Positions 24,483-33,269 of a DNA stretch of 64,000 nt are shown one piece after another. The notes under the pieces are model-generated. The model worked only from the letters and a program-made list of their open reading frames with translations, made no database searches and had not been told where the DNA came from. A program made the position numbers and the translations under genes. Location of the stretch: assembly GCF_022549675.1 (NCBI RefSeq), contig NZ_JAKZGR010000003.1:62001-126000 (forward strand). The letters are read 5' to 3'. The stretch is from Belliella kenyensis (lineage in GTDB: Bacteria; Bacteroidota; Bacteroidia; Cytophagales; Cyclobacteriaceae). How positions within the stretch are numbered: position 1 is the first letter of the stretch; the number at the start of each line of letters is the position of its first letter.

Positions 24483-26359
24483 AAGTTTACATTTATATTA
24501 ATTTGATAATTTCTTCCTGGCATAGCCCTAAGTCTAAGTACTTGATAATTGCTATTGGTTAAGTTGTTGACTTGAAATCCAATGGAGGTGTTTACCATAG
24601 AAAAAAGCTTCAACTTGTGACTGATACCCAAATCCAAAAGCCCATAGGGAGCTACAGCTGAGATGTTGTCTGTGTTCACATATCGCTCACCTACCCAATG
24701 GCCGTTGATCATGGCTTCAGTTGCTTGATAGGCAATTCGAATATTGCCTTGAGCTTTGTGCTTAGGTGTTAGTGGTAATTGATTGCCCTGTGAGCGATCA
24801 TTGGAGGAGATGCTGTTTAGAATTGTGGCAAGTGTATAGTTGTAGGTTGCACTTAAGCTGACTTTGACATTTCCATAAGTCTTAGATGCAGACCCAAAGT
24901 ACTCAATGCCTTGATTTCTAACTTCACGGATATTTTCTGGACTCCAAAAACTTCCCCTTGGTAGCCAAATGATCCAATTGTCTACCCACATGCTGTAAAG
25001 GTTGATTTGATTTTTTAGCTGAAATCCATCTTTTTCCAGTTCTTGTTTCAAGCCAATTTCAGAACTGACGCTTTTTTCGGGTTCGATATCTGGGTTGCCA
25101 CCAGGTACCCAAAACCTATCATTAAGCGTAGGAATCTTGAAACTTCTAGAAATGGTGGTGTGGGTACTAATTTTATTGTATTCCCCTTTTCTAAAAGTCC
25201 AATCTGCTCCAGCACTTGGAGTGAAAGGTGCTAAAGTACCATCATAGAGCATTTGCCTAAGGTTGATTGAAATGGCTAGGTCTGAAATTGGGCGAATATT
25301 TATAGCTTGGTAAAACTCTGTCCGATCATCAGTTGCCTGATAGCTGCTCAAGTTACCCCTCACATGATTGTGGCGAATGCCAGATTTTGATTGGAGCTTT
25401 TCTGATACAGTCCAGTCTACATCTGTGGATAGTAAATACTGCGCTGTTTGACTCAAACTGCCATTGAAATCGATTTCATCCAATACTACACCTGACTTTA
25501 TGTTCCAGATCAAATTGCTAGAGAACTGATTATAATCGACCACTGCACGAAAATTCCTGTCTAATTGTTGATCCCGATCATTGGAGCCCATCACCGGTTG
25601 GATTTGCCTATCGGTGAAGTTATACCAAATGGAAGTGCTGAGCTGTTGTTTTTTACTTAGGTTCCAAGCCAAATCTTGCATGGCTCCAAATTGCTCTACA
25701 GCTGCATGTCTTTGTCTTTCTTCAGGGCTACCAGCTCTTGCGAGGTTATTGAATTTGAAGTTGTTTTTTGTATAGTTCCTATACGCTCGTGTTCTTGTAG
25801 AGAAATTTTTATTAGAAAATTCATACGCTACCAGTTGATTCCATCTTCCGAAGCTGCCTAGGGTTGTATTTATTCTTGTTTGATGTCCTTGATTGAATTG
25901 ATTTCGGCTGTTGAGGTGCACTGCTCCACCTATCGCATCTGTGCCATAAAGTGCTCCTGCACTACCGTAGTGAATGGTAGCTTGATCAAATCCACCTACA
26001 GGGATAATCGAAAAATCAGCTTGTCCCAAAGAGGGGCTATTTACTGGTAGGCCATTCCAGAAAACAGCATTATGTCCAGCGGAAGTACCTCTCATGGTCA
26101 AAGAAGCGAGCATGCCTGGGCCATATTGTCTAAGAAAAAGCCCCGTTCGCTGCTGCAAGACTTCTGCAAAAGCTTGTCCTTGAAAATCAGCTAAATCTCT
26201 TGAGTCTATCGTCTGTAGTGTCTGCCCATGGCTGAATTTCTCAAGAGGCGCGGCATACACATCTATAGCATGAAGTTCTACAGTATCTTGTAGGCTATGC
26301 TGGTAAGTAACTGTATCCAAGCTCAAGGATACAAGGTATAATAAACTGATGAGCAACAA
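24479..26359 (-). CDS. btuB: BtuB-like TonB-dependent cobalamin receptor
   Basis: A 626-residue TonB receptor without the SusC-type N-terminal domain. TonB-box-like segment ELHAIDVYA near residue 29, plug domain about 45-155 (LQQRTGLFLRQYG, MRGTSAGHNAVFWNG, GSAGALYGTDAIGGAVHL), then a 22-strand-type barrel ending in NINVNL. Placement downstream of a cobalamin riboswitch and beside btuFCD genes identifies the ligand as a corrinoid. The start is a TTG at 26357-26359; no in-frame ATG exists between it and the upstream stop at 26393-26395, so the exact start is uncertain and the signal peptide begins with a short hydrophobic run. Confidence 0.9.
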   Translation of the reverse strand: MLLISLLYLVSLSLDTVTYQHSLQDTVELHAIDVYAAPLEKFSHGQTLQTIDSRDLADFQGQAFAEVLQQRTGLFLRQYGPGMLASLTMRGTSAGHNAVFWNGLPVNSPSLGQADFSIIPVGGFDQATIHYGSAGALYGTDAIGGAVHLNSRNQFNQGHQTRINTTLGSFGRWNQLVAYEFSNKNFSTRTRAYRNYTKNNFKFNNLARAGSPEERQRHAAVEQFGAMQDLAWNLSKKQQLSTSIWYNFTDRQIQPVMGSNDRDQQLDRNFRAVVDYNQFSSNLIWNIKSGVVLDEIDFNGSLSQTAQYLLSTDVDWTVSEKLQSKSGIRHNHVRGNLSSYQATDDRTEFYQAINIRPISDLAISINLRQMLYDGTLAPFTPSAGADWTFRKGEYNKISTHTTISRSFKIPTLNDRFWVPGGNPDIEPEKSVSSEIGLKQELEKDGFQLKNQINLYSMWVDNWIIWLPRGSFWSPENIREVRNQGIEYFGSASKTYGNVKVSLSATYNYTLATILNSISSNDRSQGNQLPLTPKHKAQGNIRIAYQATEAMINGHWVGERYVNTDNISAVAPYGLLDLGISHKLKLFSMVNTSIGFQVNNLTNSNYQVLRLRAMPGRNYQININVNL

Positions 26360-26470
26360 TTGTTTTGAAGTTAAATAATGGCAAATGATTATTTAAACTC
26401 ATTGCAAGTGCGAAATTTGTTGTGAGAGAAATGAGGGTGATACAAGCCATTGGCTTTCTTGTTTACTTAC

Positions 26471-26488
26471 AAAGGGTTGGAACCCTTT
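26471..26488 (-). promoter_or_regulatory. Hairpin in the riboswitch-btuB leader
   Basis: AAAGGGTTGGAACCCTTT is an almost complete palindrome (8-base arms, 2-base centre) located between the B12 aptamer and the receptor start. It could belong to the expression platform, but it lacks a following U-run and lies about 110 bases before the start. Confidence 0.35.
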
Positions 26489-26564
26489 ATGTACTTATTT
26501 CCAAGAGCTGTAACAGATTCTTTTCATCTCCGCCTTTCACCCGAAAGCTTTGAATTTGAGTAGA

Positions 26565-26732
26565 AAAGGCAGGTCTCCTGGCTTCCTTGGATTTGCCAGC
26601 CTTCTCATCCTTTCCCGATAGTGATCGGGATGAACAATGGCAATGTAGAGGCAAATCACTTTCTCAGCATTTTCTGAGAAAAGGTTACAGTTGCGGGGAC
26701 AGCTTCGGTATTACACCGAATTCCCTTTTAAT
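26565..26732 (-). ncRNA. Cobalamin (B12) riboswitch
   Basis: Read on the minus strand: GGGAATTCGGTGTAATACCG, then GCTGTCCCCGCAACTGTAACC, an insertion with hairpins CTTTTCTCAG/CTGAGAAAG and CCCGATCACTATCGGG, and finally the B12 box AAGCCAGGAGACCTGCC at 26567-26583. Order and spacing are those of the cobalamin aptamer. It controls the BtuB-like receptor about 200 bases downstream; binding of adenosylcobalamin normally lowers expression. The divergent btuF operon does not seem to lie behind any aptamer. Confidence 0.93.
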
Positions 26733-26913
26733 CTCGAGGGCCTGATTTAGGATCGAGAACCAATTCATGCTGCAAACATAAGGATTCAATTCGATAGTTT
26801 TCAAACAAACTTTGGAAAAATGATTTCAAATAGAGTCGAGTTGAAATTTTCTTTTGATGAATTAATTGGAGTAGCTTTATAACGGCTTTTGAGTGAAAAC
26901 CCAATCCCGTTTG

Positions 26914-26921
26914 TATATTTG
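26914..26921 (+). promoter_or_regulatory. -7 promoter element of the btuFCD operon
   Basis: TATATTTG matches TAnnTTTG exactly, 29 bases ahead of the btuF start. A TTG at 26889-26891 lies 22 bases upstream, slightly beyond the usual spacing. Confidence 0.5.
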
Positions 26922-26949
26922 AGGTGATTTTGGCTTTATTTTACCCATT

Positions 26950-28110
26950 ATGATTTCTTATCAAAACACCTTCAAACTATTTTCCATCGCAATTTTACTT
27001 ATCAATCTGCTTGCTTCATGTGAGGGTAAGGTAAGGTCAGTTCCATCCAATGAAAAAGAAATTCCCAATCTCTATGCGAAAGGTTTTCAGGTGTTTGAGG
27101 GGGAGAGTTATTGGGTGTTGACAGTCACAAAGGCCTTTGGTGGTACCCATAAGCCATTCAAATATTTGATTTTGGAAGACAAAAATGTCGTGCGACCTGA
27201 AGGGGATTTTGATGCTGTGGTTACATTACCGATTGAGCAAGTGATATTAACTTCTACCACTCAAATTCCTCACTTGGATTTACTTTCGAGTACAGAAAAA
27301 CTCATTGGTTTTCCCAACTTAGATTTGATTTCAAGTCCTTTGTCAAGGAAACACATTGAGTATGGAGCGGTCCGAGACTTGGGGTCGGGTGCTCAAGCCA
27401 ATGTGGAAATGATGGTAGACTTAGAACCTGATTGGGTGATGATTTCTACGATGGGTGAAGATTTAAAGCATCTAGATTTGCTAAAGACTGTGGGAATTCC
27501 AGCCTTGATCAATGGTGAATATGTAGAGCAGCACCCACTAGGAAGAGCAGAATGGATTAAGTTTACAGGTGTATTGTTAGGAAAGTTTGAGCAGGCATGC
27601 AAGGTTTTTGAAGAAATAGCCAACGAATATCTCGAGGCCAGTCAATTGGTGGATGAAAATGCTTCAATTAATAGACCTACTGTGATGGCGGGTGTGATGT
27701 ATAAGGATATCTGGTATGTGCCGGGGAATGATTCATGGGGAGCTCAATTGCTAAAGGCAGCAGGAGGGATGTACATCTTTGATGATCAGGAAGGTACAGG
27801 GAGTGCTCAGCTCAGTTATGAATATGTATTGGATCAAGCGCAAGATGCTGAATTTTGGCTTGGTGCTTCTGATTACACCTCTCTTGAAGCCATGAGAGCT
27901 TCGGACAAAAGATATGTGAATTTCGCAGCATTTAAGCTAGGTAACGTTTATTCTTACACTTCCAAAAAGGGAGAAACGGGAGGTATAGAATATTTCGAGC
28001 TTGGCTACATGCGACCCGACCTCATACTAAAGGATCTTATCAAAATCTTGCATCCAGAATTATTGCCAGATTATTCTATGTATTTTTATGCCAAGTTGGA
28101 TGAAAATTAA
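26950..28110 (+). CDS. btuF: Cobalamin-type ABC substrate-binding lipoprotein
   Basis: A 386-residue lipoprotein (Cys24 in LLASCEGK) of the class III periplasmic binding protein fold: two lobes joined by a long helix around 220-240. GYMRPDLILKDLIKILHPELLP at the end is typical of Bacteroidota BtuF/FepB-like proteins. It should bind a corrinoid delivered by the BtuB-like receptor and hand it to BtuC. It begins the plus-strand btuFCD set, divergent from the riboswitch-controlled receptor. Iron-siderophore binding proteins look similar; the riboswitch nearby favours B12. Confidence 0.85.
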   Translation: MISYQNTFKLFSIAILLINLLASCEGKVRSVPSNEKEIPNLYAKGFQVFEGESYWVLTVTKAFGGTHKPFKYLILEDKNVVRPEGDFDAVVTLPIEQVILTSTTQIPHLDLLSSTEKLIGFPNLDLISSPLSRKHIEYGAVRDLGSGAQANVEMMVDLEPDWVMISTMGEDLKHLDLLKTVGIPALINGEYVEQHPLGRAEWIKFTGVLLGKFEQACKVFEEIANEYLEASQLVDENASINRPTVMAGVMYKDIWYVPGNDSWGAQLLKAAGGMYIFDDQEGTGSAQLSYEYVLDQAQDAEFWLGASDYTSLEAMRASDKRYVNFAAFKLGNVYSYTSKKGETGGIEYFELGYMRPDLILKDLIKILHPELLPDYSMYFYAKLDEN

Positions 28111-29134
28111 AGGGAAGCATAATACTATTTTTGCAATGTTGCTATTGATGCTCATATTGGTTTTTTTTATCAATATGAGCATAGGATCTGTGACTATCCC
28201 ATTTATGGAGATTGTGAGACGAATTTTTGGAAATGAATTTTCTAGAACATCCTGGGAAATCATCATCTTTCAATACAGGTTGCCAAAGGCATTTACAGCA
28301 GTATTAGCGGGAATATCCTTATCAGTAAGTGGCTTACAGATGCAGACATTTTTCAGAAATCCGCTTGCCGGACCCTATGTATTAGGTATTAGTTCAGGAG
28401 CTGGGTTAGGTGTAGCCTTGTTGGTGATGGCAGGTTCAGCTTTTGGGCTTAGTTTTTTTTCAGGAGGTATCGGGCTGTGGGTTGTAGTTATTGCAGCAGC
28501 TGCTGGTGCTATTTTAGTTTTATTATTGATGAGTTTTACTGCTTGGCGAGTGAAAGACAGCATGACACTGTTGATAGTAGGGCTAATGTTTGGGAGCTTG
28601 GCTGGGGCGATAGTGTCTGTACTGTCTTATTTCAGTGATGCAAATCAACTCAAAGTTTATACCATTTGGTCTATGGGTAGCCTTGGGAGTACTTTTTCTG
28701 GTCAGTTAGAATTGTTTTTTGCAGCATGTCTCGTTGGATTTTTGCCAATACTGATTTTTATAAAGTCATACAACGCAATGCTTTTGGGAGAGTCTTATGC
28801 AAAAAGTATGGGGGTAAATATTCAAAAACTTAGGTGGGGTATGATCATTAGTACAGGTGTTTTAGCAGGTTCAGCAACTGCTTTTTGTGGTCCTATTGCT
28901 TTTATTGGAATAGCAGTTCCCCACATGGCAAGATTGATCTTCAAGACTGGTGATCATAGGGTTTTATTCCCTGCCTCGGCTTTGATGGGAGCGATAGTTT
29001 TGTTGTTTTGTGATGGGATCAGCCAGCTTCCAGGTTCGGCTCAAACACTCCCAATCAATGCAGTCACTTCTTTGATAGGTGCTCCCATGGTAATTTGTTT
29101 GGTTTTGAAAAGGAATTTTAGCAAAGAATTTTAA
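28088..29134 (+). CDS. btuC: FecCD-family permease, BtuC-like
   Basis: A 348-residue inner-membrane permease with about ten membrane segments. Family motifs are clear: QYRLPKAFTAVLAG, LSVSGLQMQTFFRNPLAGPYVLG and, later, GPIAFIGIAVPHMARL and PINAVTSLIGAP. The ATG at 28088 overlaps btuF by 23 bases; ATG 28100 is an alternative. Together with BtuD it moves the corrinoid into the cytosol. Confidence 0.9.
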   Translation: MPSWMKIKGKHNTIFAMLLLMLILVFFINMSIGSVTIPFMEIVRRIFGNEFSRTSWEIIIFQYRLPKAFTAVLAGISLSVSGLQMQTFFRNPLAGPYVLGISSGAGLGVALLVMAGSAFGLSFFSGGIGLWVVVIAAAAGAILVLLLMSFTAWRVKDSMTLLIVGLMFGSLAGAIVSVLSYFSDANQLKVYTIWSMGSLGSTFSGQLELFFAACLVGFLPILIFIKSYNAMLLGESYAKSMGVNIQKLRWGMIISTGVLAGSATAFCGPIAFIGIAVPHMARLIFKTGDHRVLFPASALMGAIVLLFCDGISQLPGSAQTLPINAVTSLIGAPMVICLVLKRNFSKEF

Positions 29135-29146
29135 TCAAAATGGTCA

Positions 29147-30142
29147 ATGGAAGATAGGAATATTGTATTGAAGGCATCAAGCCTTAAGCTAGGTTACAAG
29201 AGAAAGGGTGTAGATGTAGTGATAGCCGATAGGCTGGAGCTGGAGCTTTATCAAGGAAAACTTACATGCTTATTGGGGCCTAATGGGGTAGGGAAGTCTA
29301 CATTAGTAAAGACTATCATGGGGCAATTACCCAGTCTTGGTGGTGAAATTTGGCTTCAAGGAATGTCACTTGGGAAAATTTCAACTAAGGAGCTTTCAAA
29401 AAAAATTGCTGTAGTATTGACAGATAAGGTGAGTCTAGGAAATGTGACAGTATATCAGATGATTGCTTTGGGAAGAATCCCACATACGGCCTGGCATGGA
29501 AGTATGTCGATTGGAGATCACCAAAAGGTGGAAAATGCCATTGAAATCACAAAAATAGGCTACTTGCGACATACAGTCTTAAGCGAACTGAGTGATGGAC
29601 AGCTTCAAAAAGTAATGATCGCTAGGGCATTGGCTCAGGATGGGGAGTTATTGATTTTGGATGAGCCGACTGCTCATTTAGACATGATCAATAGGTTTGA
29701 GGTTATGCATCTTTTGAGAAGGATTGCCAAGGAAGAGCAAAAGGCAATTTTGGTAGTCACGCATGACCTTGATATTGCTATAGATACTGCGGATGAATTT
29801 TGGATCATGCAGTGTAGTCAGCCTTTGGTATGTGGTACACCAGAAGACTTGATCATCAATGGTCAAATCAATTTGTTACTTCCAGATGCAAAACTTCAAT
29901 TTGATCTTACGTCGGGCAAAGTTCAAGATGCAAGTCCTTTTGAGTTTCCAGCTATCTCAGGGGATGAAACATCAGTGCTTTGGCTAAAATCAATCATCAG
30001 AAAAAATGTCGCAAGATTTCTTAACTTGGAATTAGAGTTAACAATAGAAACTAGTCCTTTTCTATTGAAGGCAAAAGATGGAGATCAAATAAAATATTTT
30101 CATTCATTTCAGCAATTTATTGACTTTTACGCTATTCGTTGA
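29147..30142 (+). CDS. btuD: ABC transporter ATPase, BtuD-like, with C-terminal extension
   Basis: A 331-residue ATPase. Walker A GPNGVGKST (44-52), signature LSDGQ (148-152, Asp in place of the usual first Gly), Walker B LLILDEP near 165-171 and switch His206. The nucleotide-binding domain is complete by about residue 250; some 75 further residues (GDETSVLWLKSIIRKN to FIDFYAIR) form an extra domain not found in E. coli BtuD. The last 11 bases overlap the convergent pth gene. It powers cobalamin import with BtuC. Confidence 0.87.
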   Translation: MEDRNIVLKASSLKLGYKRKGVDVVIADRLELELYQGKLTCLLGPNGVGKSTLVKTIMGQLPSLGGEIWLQGMSLGKISTKELSKKIAVVLTDKVSLGNVTVYQMIALGRIPHTAWHGSMSIGDHQKVENAIEITKIGYLRHTVLSELSDGQLQKVMIARALAQDGELLILDEPTAHLDMINRFEVMHLLRRIAKEEQKAILVVTHDLDIAIDTADEFWIMQCSQPLVCGTPEDLIINGQINLLLPDAKLQFDLTSGKVQDASPFEFPAISGDETSVLWLKSIIRKNVARFLNLELELTIETSPFLLKAKDGDQIKYFHSFQQFIDFYAIR

Positions 30143-30692
30143 ATTGAGTCATAGTCATATTGATGCCTATAGCACAGAAAGACAGGGTCATTTCAATGGC
30201 TTTGTCCATATACATGGGTAGTTCATCAATTTCTTGTTGTGTCCATCTTCCTAAGACATATTCCACTTGCCTTCCTTTAGGGTAGTCATCACCTATGCCA
30301 AATTTCAATCGAGGGTAGTCTTGACCTCCTGTGAGCTCTTCGATATTTTTGAGCCCATTATGGCCAGCGGCTGACCCTTTGCCTCTCATCCGCAATTTCC
30401 CAAAGGGAAGAGCGACATCATCCACGATAACTAAAACATTTTCTTTTGGAATACTGAGTTCCTTCATCCAATAGTTTACAGCTTTTCCGCTGAGATTCAT
30501 ATATGTGGTTGGTTTGATCAAGTGAATGTGACGTCCTTTGAACTTGAACTCCGTTGTAAAAGCCAGTCGTCCACTTTTCCATGAGACTCCTTGCTTATCG
30601 GCAAGTCTATCTAATGTTAAAAATCCTACATTATGGCGCGTCAGTTCATACTCAGGGCCGATGTTTCCTAATCCTACGATCAAGTATTTCAT
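30132..30692 (-). CDS. pth: Peptidyl-tRNA hydrolase
   Basis: A 186-residue enzyme that releases tRNA from stalled peptidyl-tRNA. Family signature: GLGNIGPEYELTRHNVGF with catalytic His20, YMNLSGKAV, and VDDVALPFGKLRMRGKGSAAGHNGL. Length matches the bacterial family. It follows rplY on the same strand, a common pairing, though a terminator separates them. The 3' end overlaps that of btuD by 11 bases. Confidence 0.97.
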   Translation of the reverse strand: MKYLIVGLGNIGPEYELTRHNVGFLTLDRLADKQGVSWKSGRLAFTTEFKFKGRHIHLIKPTTYMNLSGKAVNYWMKELSIPKENVLVIVDDVALPFGKLRMRGKGSAAGHNGLKNIEELTGGQDYPRLKFGIGDDYPKGRQVEYVLGRWTQQEIDELPMYMDKAIEMTLSFCAIGINMTMTQFNE

Positions 30693-30790
30693 ATTGATAT
30701 TTGTGCTGAAATTAAATCTGTTGATAATATCACCAATTTGGTATAAGAGCTATTCGTGAATGCTATAGTTTCATGCTTATGCAAAAATAA

Positions 30791-30820
30791 AAAATCCTGC
30801 TTGCGAACAGGCAGGATTTT
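30791..30820 (-). terminator. Intrinsic terminator after rplY
   Basis: AAAATCCTGC and GCAGGATTTT form a 10-base stem with a 10-base loop. On the minus strand it is followed by TTTTTTATTTTT, 22 bases downstream of the rplY stop. Confidence 0.85.
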
Positions 30821-30842
30821 AAAATATTGCATAGAGCTGGAA

Positions 30843-31415
30843 TTATTCAGCTTTTTTACCTCTAAGTGCTCTTGGAATACCGATCGTAGCGATAGATACG
30901 TTAGGGCTTGTAAGGATTTCAAAACCTTCTACTGACAACTCACTTACTTTTACAGATTTACCTAAGTCTAGGTGAGAGATGTTTACTGGAATTCTATCAG
31001 GAAGATTAGCAGCAAGACCTTTTACTTGAAGCGTTCTAGCTTTCATTTCCAACTTACCACCTTTTTGGATACCTGGAGAAGTTCCTTGGATATCTACTGG
31101 GATGTCCATTTTGATAGGCCTGTCTTCCGTATATGCCAAGAAGTCAGCGTGAAGCAATACCTCAGATACTGGGTGAAATTGAGCTTCTCTCAAGATGGCT
31201 TTCACCTTTGTACCTTCGATGTTCAAATCTACCATGTGAACATCTGGTGTATAGATCAAGTCTCTGAAAAGGATGGCAGGAGAGTGGAAGTGAATCTGCT
31301 CTTTGATACCTGGACCGTAAACTACACAAGGAACGCTTCCTTCTTCTCTGATTTCTTTCAGTGCAGCTCCGTCGAGATTTGCTCTTTTAAACCCTATAAT
31401 CTCTAAAGATTTCAT
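30843..31415 (-). CDS. rplY: 50S ribosomal protein L25/general stress protein Ctc
   Basis: A 190-residue protein of the long Ctc form: an L25 domain (about 1-95, including VPCVVYGPG and DLIYTPDVHMVDL) that binds 5S rRNA and a C-terminal TL5-like beta domain (about 100-180, including VPVDIQGTSPGIQKGG). Typical order prs-rplY-pth is preserved here. The start follows a short gap after prs, with which it is probably co-transcribed. Confidence 0.95.
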   Translation of the reverse strand: MKSLEIIGFKRANLDGAALKEIREEGSVPCVVYGPGIKEQIHFHSPAILFRDLIYTPDVHMVDLNIEGTKVKAILREAQFHPVSEVLLHADFLAYTEDRPIKMDIPVDIQGTSPGIQKGGKLEMKARTLQVKGLAANLPDRIPVNISHLDLGKSVKVSELSVEGFEILTSPNVSIATIGIPRALRGKKAE

Positions 31416-31457
31416 AAATTTTAAAATTGATTTGTTATAAATAATTAAATGTAATTC

Positions 31458-32384
31458 TTAAATAAATAATGCAGAGATTGATGTATTTCCTGTCACTGCA
31501 TGTATTGCTTTTGCGAAAAGGTCTGAAACTGATATTACCCTAATTTTTTCAGACTTTTGTCTTACAGGGATCGTGTCAGTGACTACCAATTCAAGTAGCA
31601 CAGAGTTTTCAATGTTTTCGTAAGCTTTTCCAGAAAGTACACCATGAGTTGCTATTGCTCTTACAGATTTTGCACCTTTGTCCATGATGATCTGTGCAGC
31701 TTTGCAAAGCGTACCTGCTGTATCCACTAAGTCATCTACCAAGACAACGTCTTTTCCTTCTACATCTCCGATCACTTGCATAGAAGCTACTTCGTTAGCT
31801 CTTTTTCTGTGCTTATCACAGACTACCATTTCTACTTCAAAATGCTTCGCATAAGACCTTGCTCTTGCAACTCCACCCACATCAGGTGCAGCAAAAATCA
31901 AGTTACTTGTATCTAAGCGCTCCAAATAGGGCACAAAGATAGCTGAACCATTCAAATGATCCAAAGGTAAATCAAAAAATCCTTGAATTTGACCTGCATG
32001 AAGATCACAAGTCATGATACGATCTGCTCCAGCAGAGGTTAAGATGTTTGCTACAAGTTTTGCAGCAATAGAAACCCTCGGTCTGTCTTTTCTATCTTGT
32101 CTAGCATAGCCATAATATGGGATAACTGCACAGACCTTGTAGGCAGATGCTCTCTTGGCAGCATCTATCATCAGACAGAGTTCCAATAAATTGTCAGCAG
32201 ATGGATTTGTAGATTGAATAAGAAATACAGTACATCCTCTTACTGATTCGTTGAAGCTTGGAGACATTTCTCCGTCGCTAAATTTAGAAAGGGTAAGATC
32301 TCCAAGTTTTTTGCCATAATGCTTGGCGATTTTTTCTGCTAATTGGATACTGTTGGTTCCGGCGAAGAGTTTGACCTCAGTCAT
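31458..32384 (-). CDS. prs: Ribose-phosphate pyrophosphokinase
   Basis: A 308-residue enzyme making PRPP from ribose 5-phosphate and ATP. It has the flexible-loop ATP segment YYGYARQDRKDRPR, the metal-binding DLHAGQIQGFF and the PRPP motif VVLVDDLVDTAGTL. Length and motifs are those of class I enzymes. PRPP feeds the pyrimidine route of pyrR/pyrB. It begins an operon with rplY. Confidence 0.97.
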   Translation of the reverse strand: MTEVKLFAGTNSIQLAEKIAKHYGKKLGDLTLSKFSDGEMSPSFNESVRGCTVFLIQSTNPSADNLLELCLMIDAAKRASAYKVCAVIPYYGYARQDRKDRPRVSIAAKLVANILTSAGADRIMTCDLHAGQIQGFFDLPLDHLNGSAIFVPYLERLDTSNLIFAAPDVGGVARARSYAKHFEVEMVVCDKHRKRANEVASMQVIGDVEGKDVVLVDDLVDTAGTLCKAAQIIMDKGAKSVRAIATHGVLSGKAYENIENSVLLELVVTDTIPVRQKSEKIRVISVSDLFAKAIHAVTGNTSISALFI

Positions 32385-32431
32385 TTTTGTGAAGGGTTTT
32401 GGATAAGAATCTATTTGATTTCGAATGCTTA

Positions 32432-32439
32432 CAAATGTA
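32432..32439 (-). promoter_or_regulatory. -7 promoter element of prs
   Basis: Minus-strand TACATTTG matches TAnnTTTG exactly and lies 48 bases ahead of the prs start. No good -33 TTG was seen. Confidence 0.4.
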
Positions 32440-32485
32440 TGGATTTTTCATAAGCATACAGCATGTAAATTTCAGCTTTGAATTA

Positions 32486-33211
32486 TTATTCGGTTTCAAT
32501 CGATTGTGCCACAAGTTCTTGGCCTATTAGTTTACCAATGATCATATATTGATCAAGTTGCAAGCAGAAGTCTATATCTGCTTCTATGTTGTGGTTTTGT
32601 AGTCTCTTGGCGTGTGAAGCTTGGGCGAGAAATCCCGGTAAGTTAGTTTTAGTTGTTTCGTAGAGGGATTTCATTGCTATAGCTCCGTCACAACTTATTG
32701 AAAAATCTTGTGCTAATGTACTTACTAATGCTCCTGCGTATAAAGAATCTTCTAAGTTGAACTTTCCTTTCCAGCCTGCACAGTGGATCAGAATGTCGGC
32801 ATTTTGTGTTTTGAGGTATTGAGCAGTCGCCGAAAGGTTGATGAAGGCACCTATCAAGATTGCTTTAGCTCCTGATTTTGATTTCTCTATAGCAAGTGTC
32901 CCATTGGTGGTAGTCATGGCGATTTTTTGACCTGCAAATGCATTATCTAAATAAGCCAAAGGAGAATTCCCAAGCAAAAATCCATCTGCAGGTTGACCAT
33001 TTCTTTCACCTGCGATCAGGTAGCCTTCAGCTTTCATAGACCTGCATGTTTCCAAGTCTGCTACTGGTGTGATACTGCTTACACCATTACCCAAGGCTGT
33101 TATCATCGTAGAGGTAGCGCGAAATATATCTACTACGACGACTATTTTGTCATTGATGTCATGTAGGTGAATTAGCTCTGGACTAAAGCAAACTTCTATA
33201 TTTTTTTTCAT
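32486..33211 (-). CDS. 2-phosphosulfolactate phosphatase (ComB-like)
   Basis: A 241-residue protein from the ATG whose complement is at 33209-33211 (an upstream start adds three residues). The ComB signatures are VDIFRATSTM, GERNGQP, LGNSPLAY, TTTNGTLAI and HCAGWKGKFNLEDSLYAGA. In methanogens ComB removes phosphate from 2-phosphosulfolactate in coenzyme M synthesis. Bacteroidota do not make coenzyme M, so the physiological substrate is open; sulfonate metabolism for sulfonolipids is one idea. The gene stands alone between gcvT and prs. Confidence 0.85.
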   Translation of the reverse strand: MKKNIEVCFSPELIHLHDINDKIVVVVDIFRATSTMITALGNGVSSITPVADLETCRSMKAEGYLIAGERNGQPADGFLLGNSPLAYLDNAFAGQKIAMTTTNGTLAIEKSKSGAKAILIGAFINLSATAQYLKTQNADILIHCAGWKGKFNLEDSLYAGALVSTLAQDFSISCDGAIAMKSLYETTKTNLPGFLAQASHAKRLQNHNIEADIDFCLQLDQYMIIGKLIGQELVAQSIETE

Positions 33212-33226
33212 GATAGGCAAAAGAAA

Positions 33227-33259
33227 AACCCGCAGTGCTCAAGGAAGGACATGCGGGTT
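33227..33259 (-). terminator. Intrinsic terminator after gcvT
   Basis: AACCCGCA and TGCGGGTT form an 8-base stem with a 17-base loop, followed on the minus strand by TTTTTCTTTT. It sits in the 58-base gap between gcvT and the ComB-like gene, so the latter needs its own promoter. Confidence 0.8.
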
Positions 33260-33269
33260 CTATTTAATG

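Noticed and set aside
26614-26629. CCCGATAGTGATCGGG palindrome as an independent repeat
   Set aside because: It falls within the variable part of the cobalamin aptamer and is best explained as one of its hairpins.
26733-26949. A second cobalamin aptamer facing btuF
   Set aside because: No B12 box or conserved CCCCGCAACTG-type core is found on the plus strand.
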